Made by a program: the position numbers and the translations under genes. Shown one piece after another: positions 42,877 to 55,444 of a stretch of DNA of 64,000 nucleotides (the stretch's first letter is position 1; each line of letters opens with the position of its first letter). Origin of the DNA: JAGVSV01 sp040766135 (GTDB lineage Bacteria > Bacillota > Clostridia > Christensenellales > Aristaeellaceae); the NCBI GenBank assembly GCA_040766135.1, contig JAXGRA010000004.1, positions 128,221 through 192,220 on the forward strand, in the 5' to 3' direction. The notes under the pieces were generated by a model. That model saw nothing but the letters and a program-made list of their open reading frames with translations. It was not told the origin of the DNA and did no database searches.

Positions 42877-43947
42877 ATGGCTGCAAAAGACACCAAGGCC
42901 GCAGCAGCGGCTACCCTGGGCAACGACAAGAGTCAGGCGCTGGAACGCGCGCTATCCGCACTGGACAAACAGTTTGGCCGCGGCACCGTGATGAAATTGG
43001 GCGAACAGGCCAAAATGCAGGTGGAGGTCATCCCCACCGGATGCTTAGAACTGGACATGGCGCTGGGCGTGGGCGGCATCCCGCGCGGACGCATCATTGA
43101 AATCTACGGCCCGGAATCATCCGGTAAAACCACCGTGGCTCTGCACTTTATCGCCGAAGCGCAGAAGCGCAATGGCATTGCGGCGTTTATTGACGCCGAG
43201 CATGCCCTCGACCCTGCCTATGCCAAGCGCTTAGGTGTAGACATTGATGAATTGTACATCAGCCAGCCCACCTCCGGCGAGGATGCGCTGGAAATTGCCG
43301 AAGCACTGGTGCGTTCGGGTGCGATCGATATCGTGGTGGTCGATAGCGTAGCTGCGCTGGTGCCGCGTGCTGAAATAGACGGTGAAATGGGCGATACCTT
43401 CGTGGGCTTGCAGGCCCGTATGATGAGCCAGGCCATGCGCAAGCTGGCCGGCGTGGTCAGCAAGACTAACTCCGTGGTGGTGTTCATCAACCAGCTGCGC
43501 GAAAAAGTGGGCGTCATGTACGGCAACCCGGAAACCACGCCCGGCGGACGCGCGCTTAAATTCTATGCTTCGGTGCGCTTGGATGTGCGCCGCGGCGAGC
43601 AGCTAAAGAACGGCAGCGAGGTAGTAGGCAACCGCACCAAGATCAAGGTGGTCAAAAACAAGGTAGCCCCGCCCTTCCGCGTGTGCGAGTTTGATCTGCT
43701 GTACGGCCTGGGCATCAGCAAGGAAGGCTCGCTGCTGGATCTCGCAGTAGAACATGAAATCATCCAGAAAAGCGGTTCCTGGTTCTCCTACAACGATATC
43801 CGCATCGGACAGGGGCGCGACAACGCACGCAAGTACCTGCAGGATAACCCTGATATTTCCAAGGAAATTGAGGCCGCCATCCGTGCCTCTGTCACGCCGG
43901 TTGTCCACACCGAGGGTGAGAACGAAGCCACGTCTGATGACGAATAA
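42877..43947 (+). CDS. recA: recombinase RecA
   Basis: Strand-exchange ATPase and LexA co-protease. It has 356 residues. Walker A is GPESSGKTT, Walker B VVVDSVAALVPRAEI, loop 2 begins at INQLREKVGVMYGNPETTPGG, and the C-terminal tail is acidic. The ATG at 42877 follows GGAAAGG; an in-frame ATG inside pgsA at 42835 is unlikely. No LexA-type operator was identified upstream. It is the last gene of its operon and is followed by an intrinsic terminator. Confidence 0.99.
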   Translation: MAAKDTKAAAAATLGNDKSQALERALSALDKQFGRGTVMKLGEQAKMQVEVIPTGCLELDMALGVGGIPRGRIIEIYGPESSGKTTVALHFIAEAQKRNGIAAFIDAEHALDPAYAKRLGVDIDELYISQPTSGEDALEIAEALVRSGAIDIVVVDSVAALVPRAEIDGEMGDTFVGLQARMMSQAMRKLAGVVSKTNSVVVFINQLREKVGVMYGNPETTPGGRALKFYASVRLDVRRGEQLKNGSEVVGNRTKIKVVKNKVAPPFRVCEFDLLYGLGISKEGSLLDLAVEHEIIQKSGSWFSYNDIRIGQGRDNARKYLQDNPDISKEIEAAIRASVTPVVHTEGENEATSDDE

Positions 43948-43960
43948 CCCTACAGGGATA

Positions 43961-43998
43961 AAAGAGGCGCTGCCTGAAAAATACTGGCGGCGCTTTTT
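43961..43998 (+). terminator. intrinsic terminator after recA
   Basis: 8-bp stem GCGCTGCC/GGCGGCGC with one T:G pair (43967-43974 with 43986-43993), 11-base loop, and TTTTT at 43994-43998. It stands between convergent recA and the MATE gene. Confidence 0.85.
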
Positions 43999-44013
43999 GT
44001 TGCCTATGTTTGC

Positions 44014-45420
44014 TTATTTTAGCCGCACGTTCATCCACTTGCCTCCGCGCACGCGCAGAGAAAGCAACCCGTTACGTACGTAAGCATCTATATCAAACGC
44101 AATCCAGGCCCCCGTGGCAGCCAGATACAGATGCGGAAACATCGTATCCAGCGGATAACAAAACAAATACGTCAGCAGCGGCCGCAGCAGCGTCACGCTG
44201 ACCAGTGAGCAGGCCGCCACATAGGTCACATCCCCTGCGCCACGCAGGCATCCAGAGTATACTACGCGCCCATTTTGCGGCATGATGCCAAAGACCACCA
44301 CGATCAACGCATACGATGCGCTTTCAATCACCTGCGCTTCGCTGGTAAACAGCTGCGCCAGGTTTCTGCGCAGCAGGAATATGGTCACCATCAGCAAAAA
44401 GGATGCGATGATGGACATGCGACGCACTACCACCACATATTGCTGCGCGCGGTCCTTGCGCCCGGCGCCCAAGCTTTGCGCCACCATGGACACGCCTGCA
44501 GCTGCAATGCCATCGCCTAATGTGAAGGACAACGACGTCACCTGGCTGACAATCTGGAACGCTGCAAATGCAGCGGTACCCAGCCCGGCCACCAAAATCT
44601 GATTAATAAAGAATCCTACTCGCAAAAAGATAGATTCCGCCATGGAGGAGGAGCCCACCTTGGCCAGGCCTTGTAACGTATCGCGGTCAAAGCGTAGCCG
44701 TTTGAACGGGCGATAAGCAAAATAACTATCCGGCCGATAGGCAAAGCGCAGCGCGATGATGCTGGCCACTACCGTACCCACCGCGGTAGCCACAGCGGCG
44801 CCATGGACACCCCATGCCGGGAACCCCAGTCTGCCGCTGATGAGCAGAAAATTAAGCACCACGTTGACCAGATTGGCAATAATGTTGGTCACCATCGTGA
44901 TGCCCGTCTTGCCAATGGCACGGAACGCAGCACAGATGCACAGCTGCCAGCAATTAGGCACAAACGCCAGCGATATGATGCGAAAATAGCCCGAAGACAG
45001 CACCAGCGTATCCTCATTGGCACCTGCCAGACGCATAAAAGGTTCGGCAAACAGCACGCCGATCAATGTTATGATAATCCCCACGACCGTAACCAATATC
45101 ATGGATTGCTGCAGGCAGCTGCGCGCACCTGCATCATTGCCGGCACCTTTACGGCGGGCAACCAGCGCCGTGGTACCCACACACAGGCTTTGCACCGCCA
45201 CCAACAGCAGCATGCGCGGCTGGCTGGTCAGCCCCACAGCGGTAATGGCCACACTACCCAGCACGCCCACCATGATCATATCCAGCGAGCTAATCAGGCT
45301 AAGCAGTATACCTTCAATGGTAGCAGGCCAGGCGATGGCTAAGCAGCGTTTGTACAGGCTCTGGCTTGTCTTGTTATCCACGCCCTGTAAGCGCAGAATG
45401 CGCCCCATCCACTTGCTCAT
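44014..45420 (-). CDS. MATE family efflux transporter
   Basis: Cation-coupled multidrug or metabolite exporter of the MATE/NorM/DinF superfamily. About 468 residues with twelve hydrophobic segments. Recognisable halves begin at LAIAWPATIEGILLSLISSLDM and at LAKVGSSSMAESIFLRVGFF. The ATG at 45420 overlaps the recQ stop as ATGA, which excludes the longer open frame reaching 45555. It is the last gene of DUF951-lepB-recQ-MATE. Substrate cannot be told from sequence. Confidence 0.95.
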   Translation of the reverse strand: MSKWMGRILRLQGVDNKTSQSLYKRCLAIAWPATIEGILLSLISSLDMIMVGVLGSVAITAVGLTSQPRMLLLVAVQSLCVGTTALVARRKGAGNDAGARSCLQQSMILVTVVGIIITLIGVLFAEPFMRLAGANEDTLVLSSGYFRIISLAFVPNCWQLCICAAFRAIGKTGITMVTNIIANLVNVVLNFLLISGRLGFPAWGVHGAAVATAVGTVVASIIALRFAYRPDSYFAYRPFKRLRFDRDTLQGLAKVGSSSMAESIFLRVGFFINQILVAGLGTAAFAAFQIVSQVTSLSFTLGDGIAAAGVSMVAQSLGAGRKDRAQQYVVVVRRMSIIASFLLMVTIFLLRRNLAQLFTSEAQVIESASYALIVVVFGIMPQNGRVVYSGCLRGAGDVTYVAACSLVSVTLLRPLLTYLFCYPLDTMFPHLYLAATGAWIAFDIDAYVRNGLLSLRVRGGKWMNVRLK

Positions 45421-46988
45421 ACACCGGTGCCTGCCTTTCCCCTGCCCACCAGTGCGGCCGCCTCCTGTGCCAGCTCCGTCAGTTGCAGCCCCGCGATATC
45501 CTGCCCATCCAGCATGGACAGATACTGCAAAAAGGCCGGGCCAAACCGGCTGCATTTCACCTCGCCTACGCCTGAAACCTGTAAAAAAGCAGCCATGTCA
45601 CGCGGCTTGCGCACCGCCATATCGCGCAGCGAAGCATCGGTCAGCACAACATAGGCAGGCACTTTTAAAGACTTGGCAATAGTGTTGCGCAACAGCCGCA
45701 GCGCCGCAAACAACGGCTCCTCGCAGGCGCTGACAGGTGTAACCGATTTTTCACGCACGCCCAGCGGGCTGACCCCACAGCACACGGAACAATTGCCACA
45801 GTGCTTGCCGCTGCTTTCACCAAAGTACGCCAGCACGGTATGCCGCAGGCACTTGCGCCCGGTAGCATACCACGTCATCAGCTTCAGGCGCTCTAGCTCG
45901 CTTTCGCGCACAGCGGCACGCTGCTCGGCAGTCATGTCCGGGTTCACCTCGGCATGGTCAATCATCCAACGGCCCAATACCACATCCTGCTTGGCATACA
46001 GCAAAATGCAATCTGCCCGGCTGCCATCCCGGCCGGCACGTCCTACTTCCTGATAATAGCTTTCCAAGTTGCGCGGCATGTTGTAGTGGATGACATAGCC
46101 CACGTTGGATTTGTCAATGCCCATGCCAAAGGCGTTGGTGGCCACCATCACCTGCGCACGGTCATGCTGAAAATCATCCTGTGCGGCTTGGCGCAGCGCA
46201 TCAGGAAGCCCGGCATGATAGCGCGCTGCTGCATGACCATCCTTACGCAGCAAGTCGCACACCTTGTCCACATTCTTTCGGGTGGCGCAGTATACAATGC
46301 CGCTTATATCACGGCGCGCATGCAGCAGGGACAGCAGCTCGTCATCCCGCTTTTTGGGCTGGCGCACCTCAAAATACAAATTGGGGCGATCATAGCCCGT
46401 CACACATTCATATGGGGATTGAAGCCGGAGCAACGTGCAAATGTCATTGCGCACACGCTGTGTAGCCGTGGCGGTAAAAGCCCCCACCGGCGGCCGAACT
46501 GCCAGCCCATCTAAAAACGAGGCGATTTGCAGATAATCGGGCCTGAAATCCTGCCCCCACTGTGATACGCAGTGCGCTTCATCCACCGCCACCAGCGCAA
46601 TGCGCAGGCGGCTGGCTACCTGCTGAAATCGCGGGGTATGCAGCCGCTCCGGCGCAACATAAATAATGCGGTAACGGCCTTGCTCTGCACGCCGTAAAGC
46701 CTCCCTGGTCTGGGAGGCTGTCAGCGAACTGTTGATATATGCCGCTGCCACGCCGGATTGCACCAGCGCGGCAACCTGATCCTTCATCAGTGAAATCAGC
46801 GGAGAAACAACCAGCGTAACCCCATCCAGCACCATGGCGGGCAGTTGATAGCAGATAGATTTGCCGCCGCCGGTGGGCATGATGCCTAAAGCATCCCGTC
46901 CGCTCAGCAGCGCTTCAATCAGCGCCTCCTGGCCGGGCCGGAACTGTGCATGTCCAAAGTAGCGTTGCAACGCTTCTGTAATGTTCAA
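45417..46988 (-). CDS. recQ: RecQ family ATP-dependent DNA helicase, short form
   Basis: 3'-5' helicase of recombination and repair. It has 523 residues, shorter than typical RecQ (about 590-610). Helicase motifs are GIMPTGGGKSICYQLP, VAVDEAHCVSQWGQDFRP, TATATQRV and QEVGRAGRDG. The zinc-binding cysteines are in CLRHTVLAYFG and CGNCSVC. The protein then passes almost directly into an HRDC domain (about 430-505), so the RQC winged helix appears to be missing. The start is TTG at 46988 behind AAGGA. Confidence 0.93.
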   Translation of the reverse strand: MNITEALQRYFGHAQFRPGQEALIEALLSGRDALGIMPTGGGKSICYQLPAMVLDGVTLVVSPLISLMKDQVAALVQSGVAAAYINSSLTASQTREALRRAEQGRYRIIYVAPERLHTPRFQQVASRLRIALVAVDEAHCVSQWGQDFRPDYLQIASFLDGLAVRPPVGAFTATATQRVRNDICTLLRLQSPYECVTGYDRPNLYFEVRQPKKRDDELLSLLHARRDISGIVYCATRKNVDKVCDLLRKDGHAAARYHAGLPDALRQAAQDDFQHDRAQVMVATNAFGMGIDKSNVGYVIHYNMPRNLESYYQEVGRAGRDGSRADCILLYAKQDVVLGRWMIDHAEVNPDMTAEQRAAVRESELERLKLMTWYATGRKCLRHTVLAYFGESSGKHCGNCSVCCGVSPLGVREKSVTPVSACEEPLFAALRLLRNTIAKSLKVPAYVVLTDASLRDMAVRKPRDMAAFLQVSGVGEVKCSRFGPAFLQYLSMLDGQDIAGLQLTELAQEAAALVGRGKAGTGV

Positions 46989-47034
46989 TGCAGCATCCTT
47001 GGTTCATCAAAATAAACAGTCAGCCTCATCGCCC

Positions 47035-47721
47035 TTACTTTACCGGGCCAAAGCGATCAAATGGGAACAGCACAAATGATGCCTTTCCTACAATCATATC
47101 CTTGGTCAAAGGCCCCACATCCGCAGACCGGCTGTCATGGCTGTTGGCGCGGTTGTCCCCCATCACCATGTATTCATTATCCCGCAGCACGCGGCGCGGG
47201 TAATCCATGCACGATACATGCGTCACATAAGGCTCCTCAACAGGCTGATCATTCACATATAGAACGCCGCCCAATATGGCCACTGCATCTCCGGGCAGGG
47301 CAACCAGGCGTTTAACAAACAATGTATGATTAGTCAGGCCGATATCCAAGGACGCGCCGATGCTCAGCTTATATTGCTTTTCCCGTGTAGGAAAGCGGCA
47401 AATTACCACGTCGCCGCGCTCTATCTTACCCAAAAGCATCTTTGGCTTGGTCACCAAAACAATCTCACCATGCTGCAGCGTTTCCAGCATACTGCGGCCA
47501 TCGACCTTGATGGGTTCAATCAGCAGCGCGCGCACCGCAGTGGCAATGGCCACTGCGGCCAGCAGCAAGCCTATCCAGCTGAGGATTTCCTGCTTCACGG
47601 TGCGTTTCTTCTTCCCTTCCTCTTGCGCATTCTCTTGTTGCGTGCTTTCAGTTTGTGTATCCGGTGTATCCACTTTGGTTTCTTGTTCCTGCGTGTTTTT
47701 TTCCGCTTCGTTGTTGGTCAC
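47035..47721 (-). CDS. lepB: signal peptidase I
   Basis: Membrane serine protease that removes signal peptides. It has 228 residues. A polar Glu/Gln/Thr-rich cytoplasmic tail (1-40) precedes one membrane helix (about 45-67). The catalytic serine is S77 in VDGRSMLETL and the general base K137 in LFVKRLVALPGD; GDNRANSHDSRS follows near the end. The start is GTG overlapping the DUF951 stop, with GAAGGGG upstream. Confidence 0.96.
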   Translation of the reverse strand: MTNNEAEKNTQEQETKVDTPDTQTESTQQENAQEEGKKKRTVKQEILSWIGLLLAAVAIATAVRALLIEPIKVDGRSMLETLQHGEIVLVTKPKMLLGKIERGDVVICRFPTREKQYKLSIGASLDIGLTNHTLFVKRLVALPGDAVAILGGVLYVNDQPVEEPYVTHVSCMDYPRRVLRDNEYMVMGDNRANSHDSRSADVGPLTKDMIVGKASFVLFPFDRFGPVK

Positions 47722-47972
47722 TTTTTTGCCCCTTCTTCAAACAGTTTGGTATACATAGCGCCCAGTGTCACTTCCGGCGCGTCTGGCCCAGGCGTTATCA
47801 GCTTTTTGCGTCTGCGCAAAAACTCGGCACGGTCTAACATCACAACACGACCGCAGGTAGCACACTTCATTTTGATGTCCGCACCAATGCGCACCACCGT
47901 CCAGATGTAGGAACCGCAGGGATGCTTCTTGCGCATCTCTACCACATCCTGCATCCTGATTTCCTCTGACAT
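47718..47972 (-). CDS. DUF951 family protein
   Basis: Small protein of 84 residues matching the DUF951 family of Bacillota by its core RMQDVVEMRKKHPCGSYIW, VVRIGADIKMKCATCGRVVML and DRAEFLRR. Cys-x-x-Cys plus an upstream Cys suggests metal binding. Known members are often near the replication origin next to rpsF, ychF or parB; function is not established. The C-terminal tail beyond about residue 55 is longer than usual. The ATG at 47972 follows GAGGTGA; an in-frame earlier ATG at 47993 overlaps the promoter. Confidence 0.92.
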   Translation of the reverse strand: MSEEIRMQDVVEMRKKHPCGSYIWTVVRIGADIKMKCATCGRVVMLDRAEFLRRRKKLITPGPDAPEVTLGAMYTKLFEEGAKK

Positions 47973-47992
47973 CGCCTTCACCTCACCGGGCA

Positions 47993-48021
47993 ATTATAGT
48001 CCAGAATGCAGTATCGGGCAA
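47993..48021 (-). promoter_or_regulatory. predicted promoter of DUF951-lepB-recQ-MATE
   Basis: TTGCCC (48016-48021) and consensus TATAAT (47993-47998) on the minus strand with a 17-base spacer, immediately after the rRNA operon terminator. Confidence 0.82.
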
Positions 48022-48027
48022 GGCAAC

Positions 48028-48050
48028 AAAAAAGCCCCTTTATGGGGCTT
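48028..48050 (-). terminator. intrinsic terminator of the rRNA operon
   Basis: 7-bp stem AAGCCCC/GGGGCTT (48032-48038 with 48044-48050), 5-base loop and a run of six T on the minus strand, directly after 5S rRNA. Confidence 0.92.
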
Positions 48051-48059
48051 GGAATTGGG

Positions 48060-48174
48060 GACCGGCGGCGACCTACTCTTCCGGGCCGTTTCCAGCCAAG
48101 TACCATCAGCGCTGAAGGGCTTAACTTCTGTGTTCGAGATGGGAACAGGTGATCCCCTTCGCCTTTGCCACCGG
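48060..48174 (-). rRNA. rrf: 5S ribosomal RNA
   Basis: Minus-strand sequence of about 115 nt. It contains the conserved loop C/helix III region (CCCATCTCGAACACAGAAG) and the GATGGTACT helix, with complementary ends (CCGGTGGC against GCCGCCGGT). It lies about 85 bases after the 23S 3' end. Ends are estimated from the terminal stem. Confidence 0.96.
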
Positions 48175-48258
48175 AAAGCTGCACTTAACAACCGCACTTA
48201 AAGTTCGAGAGATATGATATATAGCCAGTCATTCTTGGACTTGATCCTGGTCTCTTTG

Positions 48259-53168
<4,910 letters not shown>

Positions 53169-53245
53169 ATCCTTAACGTGTCAGCTGCAAGTATCTCTAC
53201 CCGCTAACTCTCACGCCAAAACTCTCAGAATTCACTGTCGTTCTT

Positions 53246-53273
53246 CGCTTCGTCTTCTCTGTATCGTTTTCAA
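53246..53273 (-). other. 5' arm of the 16S rRNA processing stem
   Basis: Leader segment pairing with 51469-51496 in the spacer. It lies about 80 bases upstream of the 16S 5' end and about 25 bases downstream of the predicted transcription start. Confidence 0.88.
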
Positions 53274-53302
53274 GGTTCGCGCACCGGATAGGGTGCCTAA
53301 TA

Positions 53303-53332
53303 AATGTATCATATATAAGGCAGGTCAGTCAA
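53303..53332 (-). promoter_or_regulatory. predicted rRNA operon promoter
   Basis: TTGACT (53327-53332) and TACATT (53303-53308) on the minus strand with an 18-base spacer; AT-rich sequence lies upstream (about 53340-53375), as expected for an UP element. Confidence 0.7.
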
Positions 53333-53409
53333 CCCCTAAACGCAACTTTTTATGTTTTTTCGAAAGAGTAAATTTACGTTATCCAATGCTGGGAATTGTT
53401 TTCATCCTC

Positions 53410-53438
53410 TTTACTTCATCACAATAAAGTGATAAACT
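53410..53438 (+). promoter_or_regulatory. predicted promoter of the histidine operon
   Basis: TTTACT (53410-53415) and TAAACT (53433-53438) with a 17-base spacer, just upstream of the AGGAGGTGA site of the regulator gene. Confidence 0.68.
53418..53433 (+). promoter_or_regulatory. candidate operator palindrome inside the his promoter
   Basis: ATCAC-6 bases-GTGAT, a perfect 5-bp inverted repeat that fills most of the space between the -35 and -10 boxes. It is well placed for repression by the YerC/TrpR-like regulator encoded first in the operon. The regulator-site link is inference. Confidence 0.5.
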
Positions 53439-53461
53439 GCTAACATTCAGGAGGTGAGCGC

Positions 53462-53758
53462 ATGGCTTGGAGAGAGGACGCAGACGTAAAACAGTTTTTG
53501 CGCGCGGTGTTGACGCTGCAAAATGAGCAGGAAGCGCTGCTGTTTTTCCAGGATGTCTGCACCATCAAGGAGCTAAACGATATGGCCAAGCGGCTGGAGG
53601 CCGCGCGCATGCTCTCCCGGGGCAGCAATTACCGGGAAGTGACCCAGGCCACCGGCATGAGCACCGCCACCATCTCGCGGGTAAACCGCTGCCTGGTATA
53701 TGGCGAGGGCGGATACCGCGCCGCGCTGTCACGGCTTAACCCGGAGGATACACCATAA
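53462..53758 (+). CDS. YerC/TrpR-related transcriptional regulator, probable histidine operon repressor
   Basis: A 98-residue all-helical DNA-binding protein of the TrpR/YerC-YecD superfamily. The recognisable parts are LFFQDVCTIKELNDMAKRLE in the N-terminal half and the helix-turn-helix NYREVTQATGMSTATISRVNRC (about residues 60-80). YerC-like proteins next to his genes in Bacillota have been predicted to be histidine-responsive repressors (HisR). Position as first gene of a complete his operon and one-base overlap with hisZ support that role. The start is ATG at 53462 after AGGAGGTGAG. Confidence 0.9.
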   Translation: MAWREDADVKQFLRAVLTLQNEQEALLFFQDVCTIKELNDMAKRLEAARMLSRGSNYREVTQATGMSTATISRVNRCLVYGEGGYRAALSRLNPEDTP

Positions 53759-54813
53759 TGGATGAACTGTTAGGCATATTGGGCGCGGATGAACGCGCTG
53801 CGCTGGCGCTAAGGTCGCTGTATACCGCCTGGGGGTATGCGCGGTACCGGGTCAGCAATTTTGAGGATTATGACCTGTATGTGCACAATAAGGAATTTTT
53901 GCTGACCGAGGGCGTGCTGACGTTCAACGACGCCAACGGGCGGCTCAAGGCGCTGAAGCCTGATGTGACGCTGTCCATCGCGCGTGACCGGCCGCCGCCT
54001 CCGGGCCAGGTGCAGCGCCTGCACTATCATGAGCGGGTGTTCCGCGCCTCGCGGTTAAGCGAGGGCTTTGAGGAGATCACGCAGGTGGGGCTGGAGTGTA
54101 TGGGCGCCATCGGCCTGTATGAAACCTGCGAGGTGCTGCTGCTGGCCGGGCGCAGCTTAGCGCAGATGGGGGATACCTACATATTAAGTATCTCGCACAT
54201 GGGGCTGCTGGGCCCGTATTTGGCCAGCTGTCCGGCGGGGCAGGCCGTGGCCGATAAAATGGGCGACTGCCTTGCGCGCAAAAACCCGGACGGCATGGCC
54301 GAGCTGGCCGCGCAGTATAACCTGCCCGCGCCGTGGGTGGCGCGCGCGCTCACGCTGGAGGAGGCCTGGGGCGACCCGGACAAGGCGCTGCCCCGGCTGC
54401 GCAAAGCGTTCCCGGAGGATCACTACCAGCAGGTGCTGGACGAGCTGCAGCAGGTGACCCAAACGCTGGCCGGGCATGGCCTGGACGGCCGTCTGTCGCT
54501 GGATTTCTCCGTGATGAACAGCGCCAGCTATTACAACGGCATTGTGTTCCATGGCTATGTGCCGGGCATTGAGGCGCGCGTGCTGTCCGGCGGGCGCTAT
54601 GACCCGCTGATGCGCCGCTTAGGCCGCAGCGACAGCGCGCTGGGCTTTGCGGTATATCTGGACAAACTGGCCAAGAAGCCGGTGGGCGGGCGCATCGCGC
54701 CGCAGCCGCTGCCCTTTGCCGATGACCAGCCGCCCGGCGAGGTGCTGGCCCGCGCCGCAGCGCTGGCCGCGCGCGGCGGCGTGCGTGCCGTACGGGAGGT
54801 GCCGCGTGGTTAA
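53758..54813 (+). CDS. hisZ: ATP phosphoribosyltransferase regulatory subunit HisZ
   Basis: Histidyl-tRNA-synthetase-like protein without aminoacylation function that is required by short-form HisG and mediates histidine feedback. It has 351 residues. The class II synthetase-like core is seen in YDLYVHNKEFLL, LKPDVTLSIAR, YHERVFRASRL and the late SGGRYDPLMRRLGRSDSALGFA. The first base of the ATG overlaps the stop of the regulator gene (TAATG). The C-terminus is extended with a Pro/Ala-rich tail. The end overlaps hisG by eight bases. Confidence 0.95.
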   Translation: MDELLGILGADERAALALRSLYTAWGYARYRVSNFEDYDLYVHNKEFLLTEGVLTFNDANGRLKALKPDVTLSIARDRPPPPGQVQRLHYHERVFRASRLSEGFEEITQVGLECMGAIGLYETCEVLLLAGRSLAQMGDTYILSISHMGLLGPYLASCPAGQAVADKMGDCLARKNPDGMAELAAQYNLPAPWVARALTLEEAWGDPDKALPRLRKAFPEDHYQQVLDELQQVTQTLAGHGLDGRLSLDFSVMNSASYYNGIVFHGYVPGIEARVLSGGRYDPLMRRLGRSDSALGFAVYLDKLAKKPVGGRIAPQPLPFADDQPPGEVLARAAALAARGGVRAVREVPRG

Positions 54814-55444
54814 TATTGCGTTGCCCAAGGGGCGCTTGGGCGAAAAGGCGTATGGGCTGATGGCGGCCGCCGGATATCCCTGTCCGGGGCTGATGGACAA
54901 CAGCCGCAAGCTGATCTTTGAGGATGCGGCGCTGGGCGTGCGGTATTTCTGGGTCAAACCCTCGGACGTCGCGGTGTATGTGGAGCGCGGTGCCGCCGAT
55001 ATCGGCATCGTGGGCAGCGACGTGCTGATGGAGCAGGGCAATGACGTATATGAGCTGATGGATCTGGGCATCGGGCGCTGCCGCCTGGCAGTGGCGGCCC
55101 CCGTTACCATGGTGGAGGATCCTGCCGCGCTGCTGCGGGTAGCCACCAAATACCCCGGCGTCACGCGCCGCTTTTATGCCGAGCGCAGCCGCCGCATCGA
55201 GGTGATCTACCTGAACGGCTCGGTGGAGCTGGCCCCCATCGTGGGCCTGGCCGATGTCATTGTAGATATTGTAGAAACCGGCGCCACGCTGCGCGAAAAC
55301 AACTTGGAACCCCGCGAAATCATCGCGCAGGTCAGCGCGCGGCTGATTGCCAACAAATCCGCCATGCAGTTTTTGTACCAGCCTATCACCAGCATGCGGC
55401 GGGCATTGTATGAACAGCTGCGGAAGGAGAAACTATGCGAGTAG
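54806..55444 (+). CDS. hisG: ATP phosphoribosyltransferase catalytic subunit, short form
   Basis: First step of histidine synthesis: ATP plus PRPP to phosphoribosyl-ATP. It has 212 residues and lacks the C-terminal regulatory domain of long HisG, consistent with the adjacent hisZ. Motifs are NIALPKGRLGE at the N-terminus, ADIGIVGSDVL, and the PRPP loop DIVETGATLREN. The start is GTG at 54806, five bases after GGGAGGT, within the hisZ end. A longer frame from 54647 is not supported. Confidence 0.96.
   Translation: MVNIALPKGRLGEKAYGLMAAAGYPCPGLMDNSRKLIFEDAALGVRYFWVKPSDVAVYVERGAADIGIVGSDVLMEQGNDVYELMDLGIGRCRLAVAAPVTMVEDPAALLRVATKYPGVTRRFYAERSRRIEVIYLNGSVELAPIVGLADVIVDIVETGATLRENNLEPREIIAQVSARLIANKSAMQFLYQPITSMRRALYEQLRKEKLCE

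Noticed and set aside
53169..53461. T-box or histidine attenuator upstream of the his operon
   Set aside because: The leader after the predicted his promoter is only about 20 bases, too short for a T-box, and no run of His codons is present.
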